NCBI GenBank assembly: GCA_016208495.1
Contig: JACQXX010000110.1
Coordinates: 1-64,000 of the forward strand
DNA: 64,000 bases
Source of the DNA: Acidobacteriota bacterium
GTDB taxonomy: Bacteria > Acidobacteriota > Blastocatellia > Chloracidobacteriales > Chloracidobacteriaceae
Reading direction: 5' to 3'
Shown here: positions 16,474-24,636 of the stretch, in pieces
Layout of the letters: each line of letters begins with the position of its first letter
How positions within the stretch are numbered: the first letter of the stretch is position 1
Notes under the pieces: generated by a model
What the model saw: the letters and a program-made list of their open reading frames with translations, nothing else
The model's database searches: none
What the model was told of the DNA's origin: nothing
Position numbers and translations under genes: made by a program

Positions 16474-17361
16474 TCAATCGCAATGAATGAACGGAAGTCG
16501 AGTCAGGGCAATGCTTTTTGGTATTGTTTTAACCGTGTGACAGTTGCCGAGTCGAAAGTAAATGTGGCCGGGCATATGAACCATATGCCCCGAAGCTGGG
16601 GCCAGGCGACTGAGCACTCTGGCACTATTGAGTGCTGACTCGGGTTCGTTGGTACCTTCCACGACATGAATCCAGTAATGATGGGCGGCTGCATTGTTGG
16701 GGTCGGTGGCGAGGACTTCTTTTACCAGTTCAAGACTCCGTTGGCGATTTTTTGAGGGCTCACCGGTCAACTCAAAGCTATGAGAAAAATCATAGATAAA
16801 TAAAAATTGAGCCAGAACCAGTTTGGCCTGGATGTCATTGGGATAGCGGGCAATCAGGGATTCCATCTCTTGCTGATAGGCAAGTCGGCCTTTTTCACCG
16901 CCCAGTGATTCACGAAGTTCAATCGCTTTAATATATGCCTGTTCCTGAGGAGAAACCTTTGGGCCAAGGTCAAGAGCTTTCTTCAGGAAGCCCTTTTTCT
17001 CATCAGGCTTGTCAGCGCCAGTGATTGGATTGGACATAACCTGATACATGCCCCAATACGCCATTGCACAATTGGGATCAAGTCGAATTGCTTCTTGAAA
17101 GGAACGCATGGCTTCGTTGCCCCAAAAACAGTGCAGAAGTGCCAATCCCTGGTTGAAGTATCGTTGGGCGCGGGGTGATTTGGTGGTGATTGTGAGTGCG
17201 GCTTTCCCAATTCCAGTCATCAAGCGTGGAGGAGACCCTGATTCTGGCAGTGGAAGGTCTGATTTTGAAGAGAGGCAGTGGTTTTTAGAGGGATAGTCCT
17301 GAGCCGAAAGCGGAAAAGAACTAATGAAAACGATAGATAAAAGAAGGATTCCTGATCTCAT
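16474..17361 (-). pseudogene. TPR-repeat protein, C-terminally truncated
   Basis: 295 residues from ATG 17361. Signal peptide (GILLLSIVFISSFPLSAQ), then AQRYFNQGLALLHCFWGNEAMRSFQEAIRLDPNCAMAYWGMYQVMSNP and further helical repeats up to HMVHMPGHIYFRLGN. Related proteins continue after this HMPGH motif with several more TPRs (about 500-600 residues, from memory). Here the frame changes to HTVKTIPKSIALTRLPFIHCD and stops, and no continuation is visible in the other frames before the next gene, so the second half seems lost. It may still be expressed as a short protein. Confidence 0.65.
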
Positions 17362-17427
17362 GGATTTACTGAATACACAGAAGATTACCCTGTTGATCGA
17401 GATCTTTTGACCAAAGTCCTCAATCAA

Positions 17428-17955
17428 TTCGGATTGAAGTGGACTAAACTGGGTGGGAGTCTTGTGAGAAGGCTATAGTGATTTAGACTTGCAATGGAGT
17501 TTGGTGGGGCTACGAGGGAGTGACCAAAAATGGTTTTCGAACTCTGTATTTGCTCAAGTTATTTCTTGATGCCGACCCGGTACTGACCAGAGGTGTTGAC
17601 AAACCATCAAGGACAACGGGAATTTGGGAGGAACTACCTGCTTCAATCTGACCTGTGGATTCAGTGGTTGTTCAAATTTGTGAACGCGTTCACAACGGGT
17701 CAAATAATTGAAAGGATTAGGCTTAAATGGTCCTAGACAGAAAAGATAGGATCATTTTTGGTCAACTGAGCCGGCAGGTCATGACAGTGTACTGTTGCTG
17801 GTTGCCAGGTCTTACCAGTTGAGTCCATCCGTGCTTCTTTTTCCCTTTTTGCTTCAAAGAAATAGGGGGTTGTGGTAGCTTAGCGCGGTTTTATACACCA
17901 TCCGCTGTACTTCATTCAGCATCATTTCAAAAAAGGCGAGGATTCGAAGATCATC
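17428..17955. other. intergenic, no gene recognised
   Basis: About 530 bases between divergent genes. Promoters for both must lie here but I cannot place them with confidence. One palindromic word, GTGAACGCGTTCAC, at about 17681-17694 is a possible operator. Confidence 0.4.
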
Positions 17956-18519
17956 ATGAGTGTAAATAAAGAAGATTGCATTCTGTTTAGCGGCGGCGCC
18001 AACGGTGCCGAAGCTGAATTTGGTGCGGTAGCCGAAGCCTTCGGCATTGAAGAAGTCAATTTTACCTTTGAAGGCCACAATATTGCCCGCCAGCGTGGTC
18101 TGCGGGTTCTCAACCACGAAGAGTTGAAAAACGGAGACGTCAGCCTCGAATATATTTCCCGGCTGATGAATCGCCGCTACACCGACAGCCCGATTTTTCG
18201 CAAATTGTTACAAAGCATCTGGTATCAAATTAACAATGGCCAGGAAATCTATGTCATTGGCGAGATTTTAGAAGACAAAACCGTCAAGGGCGGCACTGGT
18301 TGGGGGGCTGAATTTGCCAAGTTATGCAATAAGCCATTGCATGTGTTTGATCAGAAACGCGATGCCTGGTTTACCTGGAATCAAGTCGAATGGGTTGAAT
18401 GTACCCAGGATAATCTTCCAGTGATTACTCACACCCATTTTTCCGGTACCGGAACGCGGTTTATCGAAGACAACAGCCGCAAAGCCATCCGGGAATTGTT
18501 TGAACGATCATTTTCTTAA
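17956..18519 (+). CDS. SLOG-like (YpsA/DprA-type Rossmann) nucleotide-binding protein
   Basis: 187 residues. It starts ILFSGGANGAEAEFGAVAEAFG, resembling the GGxxGxE nucleotide loop of SLOG domains, and later has GGTGWGAEFAKLCNKPLHVFDQKRDAWFTWN, matching the second conserved patch in which a Gly-rich turn is followed by a hydrophobic strand. SLOG proteins bind nucleotide-derived ligands such as ADP-ribose or cytokinin nucleotides (family knowledge). Cytoplasmic. It is convergent with the ThiF end of the Ro60-like locus, so membership in that system is possible but not shown. Confidence 0.65.
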   Translation: MSVNKEDCILFSGGANGAEAEFGAVAEAFGIEEVNFTFEGHNIARQRGLRVLNHEELKNGDVSLEYISRLMNRRYTDSPIFRKLLQSIWYQINNGQEIYVIGEILEDKTVKGGTGWGAEFAKLCNKPLHVFDQKRDAWFTWNQVEWVECTQDNLPVITHTHFSGTGTRFIEDNSRKAIRELFERSFS

Positions 18520-18528
18520 AAACCAGGG

Positions 18529-18640
18529 GCTGAGGGCTTGGGGCTGAAGAAATCGGGTTCAATACTCTGAGCTCAACTTCTTCAGCCCGCTGTCTTCAGC
18601 CCAATGTCTTCAGCCCGCTGTCTTCAGCCCCGTTTCTTCA
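18529..18640. repeat. 14-bp tandem repeats and hairpin between convergent genes
   Basis: GGGCTGAAGAA at about 18540 pairs with TTCTTCAGCCC at about 18578, and from 18582 the unit TCTTCAGCCCRMTG is repeated about four times with a 14-bp period (two 7-bp units). Probably a terminator region as well as a repeat tract. Confidence 0.7.
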
Positions 18641-18644
18641 GTCT

Positions 18645-19283
18645 TCAAACTTGCCTCACGTTCAAATCGCGTAGCGTGATCATAAATCCGTGCTTTTGCT
18701 GATTTTCAATAAAATTGATCAGCGTTTCTGATGTGACGGCCACCGTCAACATCACCAGATTGCGAGCCAGCGGATACTCACACACGTCATCCTGGGTCGC
18801 TGAAGGCACCCGATACCGTTCATTCCAGGTAATTTCCGCAAAATCAGAAGCCATTCCGGCATGAAGACAGGCCATTGCGTACGTCTCGCACGCCTGTTTG
18901 ACGGCTGCCCGTGAGAGGCTGTTGTCAAATGTATCAACCACAATCTGGCTTCCTTGCAGAAGTTTACGGGCATTTTCCGAAGTCAATCGGTCAGCAACCG
19001 AATCAAGCTGGATTCCCAGTGCCCGAAAAAGAGAATTGGCCAGGATTTTCACCTTGTGGGCGCCGATGTCGCTTCGGTAGTAAGGCTGTGACGACAAATT
19101 CCGCTCTTCGACGCGATCAAAGTCAATGACGCGAAGTTTTCGGAATCCAATCCGGGCCAGCGTTTCAATCAGGTTTGCCCCCAGTGCCCCGGCGCCACAG
19201 ACCGTGACCTGTGTTTCGCGGAGTTTGAGCAAAAGTTCCTGGGTGCGATAGAGCTGTTCGTGAAAAGTAAATGAGTGTGACAT
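18645..19283 (-). CDS. ThiF/E1-like adenylyltransferase
   Basis: 212 residues, the size of a minimal E1 adenylation domain. ATP-binding loop VTVCGAGALGANLIETLARIG and the following DFDRVEERNLSSQPYYRSDIGAHKVKILA (D-x-D-x-V-E-x-x-N-L-x-x-Q) are intact, as is VVDTFDNSLSRAAVKQAC. The zinc CxxC pairs of MoeB/ThiF are absent; a Cys in QDDVCEYPLARN is the only candidate thioester residue. Such enzymes adenylate the C-terminal glycine of a ubiquitin-like protein. The 66-residue protein at 23867-24067, ending in Gly, is a candidate partner. Last gene of the Ro60-like locus. Confidence 0.85.
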   Translation of the reverse strand: MSHSFTFHEQLYRTQELLLKLRETQVTVCGAGALGANLIETLARIGFRKLRVIDFDRVEERNLSSQPYYRSDIGAHKVKILANSLFRALGIQLDSVADRLTSENARKLLQGSQIVVDTFDNSLSRAAVKQACETYAMACLHAGMASDFAEITWNERYRVPSATQDDVCEYPLARNLVMLTVAVTSETLINFIENQQKHGFMITLRDLNVRQV

Positions 19284-19589
19284 ACAAATCAGGGTTCAGG
19301 GTTTTCGGAAGGGATGAGGGATGAGGGATGAGGGATGAAAAAAATCACCTTTTCACCATGTCATTTTTTCACCATGTCATCCTGTCATTATGTCCTGGTT
19401 TTCGCCGCCGCAGCGGTGGTTGAATTGAGGCAGGTCGTTTACGGCCTGAAAAACAGAAAAGACAGAAAGGACATACATTCGAAAACCCGGAACCCAGACC
19501 AGATGACCAAATGACACGGTGAGAGGGTGATTTTTTTCATCCCTCATCCCTCATCCCTTCTGAAAACCCGGAACCCGGAGCCCGAAGAA
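19284..19589. repeat. 7-bp tandem repeats (GGGATGA and inverse) between ThiF and the unknown gene
   Basis: GGGATGA runs about four times at 19312-19338 and the inverse TCATCCC run lies at 19538-19560, so the whole spacer can fold as a long stem. No gene is visible inside. The spacer separates two genes of one strand and may be inserted into an older operon. Confidence 0.65.
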
Positions 19590-20465
19590 TCAGTCTTCAA
19601 ACCGTTGTTCAATCACATTGACCAGTGACTGCAAATCAAAATCCCGGTCACGTCCACTTAAACAAATCCCCGAGCTCACCACCGTCAAATCGTGCTTATT
19701 GATGGCTGAGGTATGCGTTTCGCCGGATGGGGTTTGCCATTCGACCAGCCAGAATTCGTCACGGTCGGTATACTTCATCAGCTTCCCGCCACCCAGTTCC
19801 AGGGCCTGTCGCAATCGCTGGTCATTAGTGGTTGCTGGTCGCTGAACGGTACGCCTGGCGGAATCTGACCGAATCGGGGACACACCACTTCTGGCAATTT
19901 GATAGGTTTGGCGCATTTCGGGCGTCATCCCGGAAAATTTGAGTTGATCAAACCCGACCAAATTTTCAAACGCTTCTCGCATTGATTCGGCTGGGAGTGG
20001 GTCGGCTCGACGATCCAGATCTTCGTACCACCAGACCTGTCCACTGCCACGCACAATGACTGATTCAAACCGGCTGCCTTCGGTGACCAGATGGACCATC
20101 ATCGGTCGGGCGGAACCAAACCGGGCCTGCATATCAGCCCCATTGACTGGATAGGCAAGCCACGTTCTCCGATCCAGATTGGCAATCAACCGCACCCGAA
20201 GTGCCTTGAGTAATGCACAATAGCGAGCAATGACATCAAGAGAAGCTTCTTCGATCAGGTCGGCAGTATTGAGGTCTTTTGGTTGGAAAATACCCCAGCC
20301 TTCAAATGTCTTTGGCACTGGGGAAAACGTGCGAACCAGACCCTGAATCCGGGTTTGAACTTTCCCACGAAACACGCAGGGCGCCACAAACCGGGTTGTT
20401 TGTAGCGCCTGATCTGCTTCAAGCAGAGATTGAATTAACTGGTTCAGGGTGTTGCGCTGTCTCAT
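19590..20465 (-). CDS. unknown protein of the Ro60-like locus
   Basis: 291 residues, no signal peptide or membrane segment. N-terminal helix (TLNQLIQSLLEADQALQ), then a beta-rich part (RFVAPCVFRGKVQTRIQGLVRTF, GWGIFQPKD), a helical middle, and a C-terminal beta part (KLMKYTDRDEFWLVEWQTPSGETHTSAINKHDLTVVSSGICLSGRDRDFDLQSLVNVIEQRFED). I recognise no family. Its position between the vWA protein and the E1-like enzyme suggests an adaptor or conjugation factor. An E2-like role was considered because of the nearby E1, but no E2 motif is visible. Confidence 0.75.
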   Translation of the reverse strand: MRQRNTLNQLIQSLLEADQALQTTRFVAPCVFRGKVQTRIQGLVRTFSPVPKTFEGWGIFQPKDLNTADLIEEASLDVIARYCALLKALRVRLIANLDRRTWLAYPVNGADMQARFGSARPMMVHLVTEGSRFESVIVRGSGQVWWYEDLDRRADPLPAESMREAFENLVGFDQLKFSGMTPEMRQTYQIARSGVSPIRSDSARRTVQRPATTNDQRLRQALELGGGKLMKYTDRDEFWLVEWQTPSGETHTSAINKHDLTVVSSGICLSGRDRDFDLQSLVNVIEQRFED

Positions 20466-20489
20466 AACATATCATTTTGCAATGAAGTG

Positions 20490-20577
20490 TTCATATGAAA
20501 AAGTAGTCAAGTAATTCAATCAGATGGACTTAGTGAATTACTGACTACTGACTACTGACTACTGGCTGATATAAAAA
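20490..20577. repeat. dispersed ~100-bp element with 7-bp core, inverted copy overlapping a gene end
   Basis: Read on the minus strand this is TTTTATATCAGCC, then AGTAGTC repeats, then AATTCACTAAGTCCATCTGATTGAATTACTTGACTACT. It supplies the last codons and the stop of the vWA gene ending at 20545, whose tail LYQPVVSSQ is a translation of the repeat. Confidence 0.65.
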
Positions 20578-21387
20578 ACCACGCTTGCCAAGTCGAGCAA
20601 CTGATCGAGCGACGCGTTGGCGGGGTGTTTGCAACTGTTCGGAAATCTCTCCGATCAACGCCAGTGGCGATTGAACCACTACATCCAGAACCTGCTGGTC
20701 AAACGCCAGTCCTTCAAATTCCTGCTTCAACTGGTTGATAATCACCTCAATCACTGAACCCTGGACAGTTGAGCAGGTACCACCCGTGAAGGTCGCCAGT
20801 TCGGAAAAGGCGGCCCGGGCATACACACAGCCACCCATCAACAGACCGTGAATGGTAATCATGTGGGCTTCAGCCTCAGCAGTCACTGACCGGATGGTAC
20901 TTCCACAGGGACACCCGTTTGGCCAGGCATCGCCATTCATTCTGACTGGACGGTGCTGGTGCTGCCGTCGAGGTTGTGGTTCATCCGAAGCCGGCAGGGT
21001 ATATCCATGCGGAGGCGCATCTCCGACAAGCAAAATCAATCGGTAACTGGTTGGACGCCACTTGACTTGGGTACAGGCCGCCACAACTCCGTCATAGACG
21101 GCTTCCGGGCCATCGCCACCGCCTTGCGGAGACAGTTTCTTGATGTAACTTTCAACCTGTTTGAAATCCCCAGTCGGCACAGAAACTCGCGTCACAAACG
21201 AGTTGTCCTGGGGAGGATGGTCACGATATTCAACCAGCCCACAGTGCAAATCAACCTGGGTCAGTTTGGTCAGTTGACTCAAGGCATCCAGCAAATGCTT
21301 TTGAGCCTGTTGGATAAACCCACCCATGCTGCCAGTGACATCAATCACAAAACAAAGATCCACCGAATTGAGTCCAGTTGTGTACAT
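20545..21387 (-). CDS. vWA-domain protein with winged-helix-like C-terminus
   Basis: 280 residues. The vWA metal-ion site is LCFVIDVTGSMGGFIQQAQ near the N-terminus (D-x-T-G-S), with LVEYRDHPP and SPQGGGDGPEAVYDG completing the fold. A His/Arg-rich insert with NGCPCGS (about residues 140-160) could bind metal. The C-terminal QSPLALIGEISEQLQTPRQRVARSVARLGKRGFL reads like a winged helix. The final residues derive from a repeat element. It lies 42 bases after the Ro60-like gene and probably works with it, as vWA proteins assemble multi-protein or ribonucleoprotein complexes through the metal site. Confidence 0.85.
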   Translation of the reverse strand: MYTTGLNSVDLCFVIDVTGSMGGFIQQAQKHLLDALSQLTKLTQVDLHCGLVEYRDHPPQDNSFVTRVSVPTGDFKQVESYIKKLSPQGGGDGPEAVYDGVVAACTQVKWRPTSYRLILLVGDAPPHGYTLPASDEPQPRRQHQHRPVRMNGDAWPNGCPCGSTIRSVTAEAEAHMITIHGLLMGGCVYARAAFSELATFTGGTCSTVQGSVIEVIINQLKQEFEGLAFDQQVLDVVVQSPLALIGEISEQLQTPRQRVARSVARLGKRGFLYQPVVSSQ

Positions 21388-21428
21388 AGTAATACCATTT
21401 CGGGTTCCAGGTTCCGGAACCCGGAACC

Positions 21429-23040
<1,612 letters not shown>

Positions 23041-23045
23041 TAAAA

Positions 23046-23186
23046 GGTTCTGTCCTGCACAAGTTGTAAAAGCAATTAGTGGTTACACACGGGATTTGAA
23101 CCCGCTACCCTCTGTTCCAAAAACAGATGCTCTACCCAGTTGAGCTAGTGTATGTATGCTTTAACGGTTTGAGTGCAGGACAGAAA
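23046..23186 (-). ncRNA. tRNA-like Y-RNA candidate 1 (UUG loop)
   Basis: Read on the minus strand. Ends pair perfectly over 13 bp (23173-23185 with 23048-23060). Then comes an internal loop (CTCAAACCG opposite ACAACTTG), a second stem (AAAGCA/TGCTTT), and a cloverleaf at 23152-23084: 5-bp stem TACAC/GTGTA, T-A linker, D arm GCTC-AACTGGGTA-GAGC, anticodon arm TCTGT-TTTTGGA-ACAGA (TTG at positions 34-36, + strand 23118-23120), 5-base variable loop, T arm GCGGG-TTCAAAT-CCCGT. It is not a working tRNA because the acceptor is short and merges into the long stem. It matches a bacterial Y RNA: tRNA mimic plus Ro60-binding stem. Confidence 0.82.
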
Positions 23187-23197
23187 AAATTATGAAT

Positions 23198-23313
23198 TAA
23201 GTACCTTACCGAAAATTTCCAGACATTTTGAACCACGAAACACACGAAATACACGAAAAAAATCAAACACTTACCAAATCCAATATCTCAGAAAACTTAT
23301 GACAAGGTACTTA
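23198..23313. mobile_element. MITE-like element, copy 3 (inverted), inside the tRNA-like RNA array
   Basis: 116 bp with ends TAAGTACCTT/AAGGTACTTA, interior reverse complement of copies 1 and 2 (CAGACATTTTGAACCACG, CACGAAA repeats, CCAATATCTCAG). It separates tRNA-like RNAs 1 and 2. TGAAT flanks both sides, but this may be chance in local TGAATTA repeats. Confidence 0.85.
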
Positions 23314-23425
23314 TGAATTATGAATTATGAAAAACTGGCTCTGGTTTGGTTGCCTGTGAGTATTCCCCCACCATATGACTGGTCTCCAGAGAGATATTTT
23401 TCTTCATTCTTCGTTCGTTTTTAAA

Positions 23426-23565
23426 GGTTCTGTCCTGTACGAGTTGCAAAAGCTGTTTTGGGTTACACATTGGATTCGAACCAATGAATGTCTGCTTATG
23501 AGGCAGGTGCTCTACCACTGAGCGAGTGTATGTAAGCTTTTTCTGTCGGAGTACAGGACAGAACT
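23426..23565 (-). ncRNA. tRNA-like Y-RNA candidate 2 (CAU loop)
   Basis: Same design as candidate 1. A perfect 14-bp closing stem (23551-23564 with 23427-23440), an internal loop CTCCGACAG opposite GCAACTCG, a second stem AAAAGCT/AGCTTTT, and a cloverleaf at 23530-23464: TACAC/GTGTA, D arm GCTC-AGTGGTA-GAGC, anticodon arm CCTGC-CTCATAA-GCAGA (CAT, + strand 23498-23500), T arm ATTGG-TTCGAAT-CCAAT. The closing stem and internal loop are shared with candidate 1 while the cloverleaf differs, as expected if one part binds a common protein and the other specifies a function. The loop UCCGA/CAACU resembles the Ro-binding site of animal Y RNAs as I remember it. Confidence 0.82.
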
Positions 23566-23627
23566 CAATTTTCAAAAAAAACAAAAAAGGAATTGTAAAT
23601 CGCTAACCCTTTGAAAATAATGCTTTA

Positions 23628-23674
23628 CTGACTACTGACTACTGACTACTGACTACTGACTACTGACTACTGAC
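23628..23674. repeat. 7-bp tandem array (CTGACTA)
   Basis: CTGACTA is repeated about seven times without interruption, the longest heptamer array in the window, directly between tRNA-like RNAs 2 and 3. Confidence 0.9.
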
Positions 23675-23680
23675 TTGTGA

Positions 23681-23858
23681 TTGATCATCTCCGCGCAAGT
23701 TACTGAAGCGGTTGTCACTACGTTCAGTGTGTATCCATTTCACCACAAACCCAAATGGTGGATTTGACAGGAGTCGAACCTGCAGAGCCCGTGAGGGCCG
23801 CTGAATTAAATTGAGTGTGTATGCTTCACCGGTCAGAGCGCAGAGATGAAAAGATCAA
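23681..23858 (-). ncRNA. tRNA-like Y-RNA candidate 3: circularly permuted class II cloverleaf
   Basis: Minus strand, closing stem 23838-23848/23686-23696 (11 bp, one G-U) plus TTGATC/GATCAA, internal loop CTCTGACCGG opposite GTAACTTG (as in candidates 1 and 2), then TGAAGC/GCTTCA and CACT/AGTG. The cloverleaf is in permuted order: anticodon 3' strand TTCAG (23805-23801), long variable arm with GCCC-TCAC-GGGC, T arm GCAGG-TTCGACT-CCTGT, acceptor CAAATCC, ACCA, a 3-base loop TTT, acceptor GGGTTTG (7 bp, one G-U), TG, D arm GTG-AAATGGATA-CAC, A, anticodon 5' strand CTGAA (23727-23723). All segments abut exactly. The anticodon loop is replaced by the long stem. Confidence 0.82.
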
Positions 23859-23866
23859 ATGTTCAT

Positions 23867-24067
23867 TTATCCATAGACGGCTTCGGGGCGAATGATCACC
23901 GTGCCGTTGGCTGTTCGATCCACAACGTAGTTCTTGAGTCGCTCTGGGGCAACATTGAGCAGTGTCGCAACCCGGCGTAAAACATCAGCGTCGGCTGTGG
24001 TCGGTCGGATATTGGCCGCCTGCGGCTGGAAATCATAGGACCGTCCTTCAAATCGAATGTGTACCAT
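23867..24067 (-). CDS. small ubiquitin-like (beta-grasp) candidate ending in Gly
   Basis: 66 residues from ATG 24067, with ribosome site AAAGGAG 9 bases upstream. Predicted order strand-strand-helix-strand: MVHIRFEGRSYDF, a second strand, helix DADVLRRVATLLNVAPERLKNYVV, strand GTVIIRPEAVYG. The protein ends in Tyr-Gly, so its C-terminus could be adenylated by the E1-like enzyme at 18645-19283. This resembles small Ubl partners of ThiF enzymes in bacteria, but sequence identity to a named family is not evident to me. It lies just upstream of the tRNA-like RNA array on the same strand. Confidence 0.6.
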   Translation of the reverse strand: MVHIRFEGRSYDFQPQAANIRPTTADADVLRRVATLLNVAPERLKNYVVDRTANGTVIIRPEAVYG

Positions 24068-24524
24068 ACGGTGGGTGCTCCTTTGGAATCGGTTCGATCA
24101 GCACTGAGCGGCTGTTCTCTGACTGTGAGTAATGGCATTCTGTGTGCCAGTTCCAGCGACGAACTTATAGATTTTTTATAAAATATTGAAAATACAGGGG
24201 TAATTTTTTTTCTTAGGTTTTGCTTGCGATATTCTTTGTTGCTTAAAGTAAGAGTTCTTTAGAAAATCAGATAGTTTTCTTTGAATTTTGTCGAGTACTG
24301 ATTTGATTCTTTCAACTCTGACTTGATTGGAATATTCGCAACCCATTGTTCGAAACTGGGAAACTGACGTGTCAGGAGCGAACACGGAATAAAGCAGCGT
24401 TACTGCCGCTTTCATAAGAAGAAATGATATAACCCATTCAATTACAGTAATTTAAACTCATTATTCTTCGTTTTTTATCCATTGGCACATCACTTGCACT
24501 TCTGAGTTGGTTTCAACGTCATTT
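24068..24524. other. intergenic; likely promoter region of the Ro60-like locus
   Basis: About 460 bases, strongly AT-rich from 24170. A 79-codon minus-strand frame at 24176-24415 has no ribosome site and a basic, low-complexity end, so I do not call it. Promoters for the minus-strand locus must lie near 24080-24180. Confidence 0.4.
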
Positions 24525-24624
24525 TTATCCCAGTCAGTAGTCAGTAGTCAGTAGTTCACTCAGTTTATTTGATTGAATCGCTTGACTGTTTTCTAATGCA
24601 AGGATTCCATTCTAAGTGGGTATA
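24525..24624. repeat. dispersed ~100-bp element with 7-bp core, copy
   Basis: Starts TTATCCCAGTCAGT, carries three AGTCAGT units (24531-24555), then TTCACTCAGTTTATTTGATTGAATCGCTTGACTG, and ends AGTGGGTATAA. The ends TTATCCCA/TGGGTATAA are inverted repeats. It lies immediately before the S41-like gene and may carry its promoter. Confidence 0.7.
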
Positions 24625-24636
24625 AGGAATGAACAT

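Noticed and set aside
18645-19283. Assignment of the ThiF-like gene as thiF or moeB
   Set aside because: Zinc CxxC pairs and thiamine or molybdopterin neighbours are missing; only the E1 fold is supported.
23046-23858. Ordinary tRNA genes for Gln, Met and Ser/Leu
   Set aside because: Acceptor stems in the first two are only 5 bp and continue into a long stem without a free CCA end; the third is permuted and has no anticodon loop. They fit tRNA mimics better.
24176-24415. 79-codon minus-strand frame
   Set aside because: No ribosome site, basic AT-rich tail, no recognisable fold.
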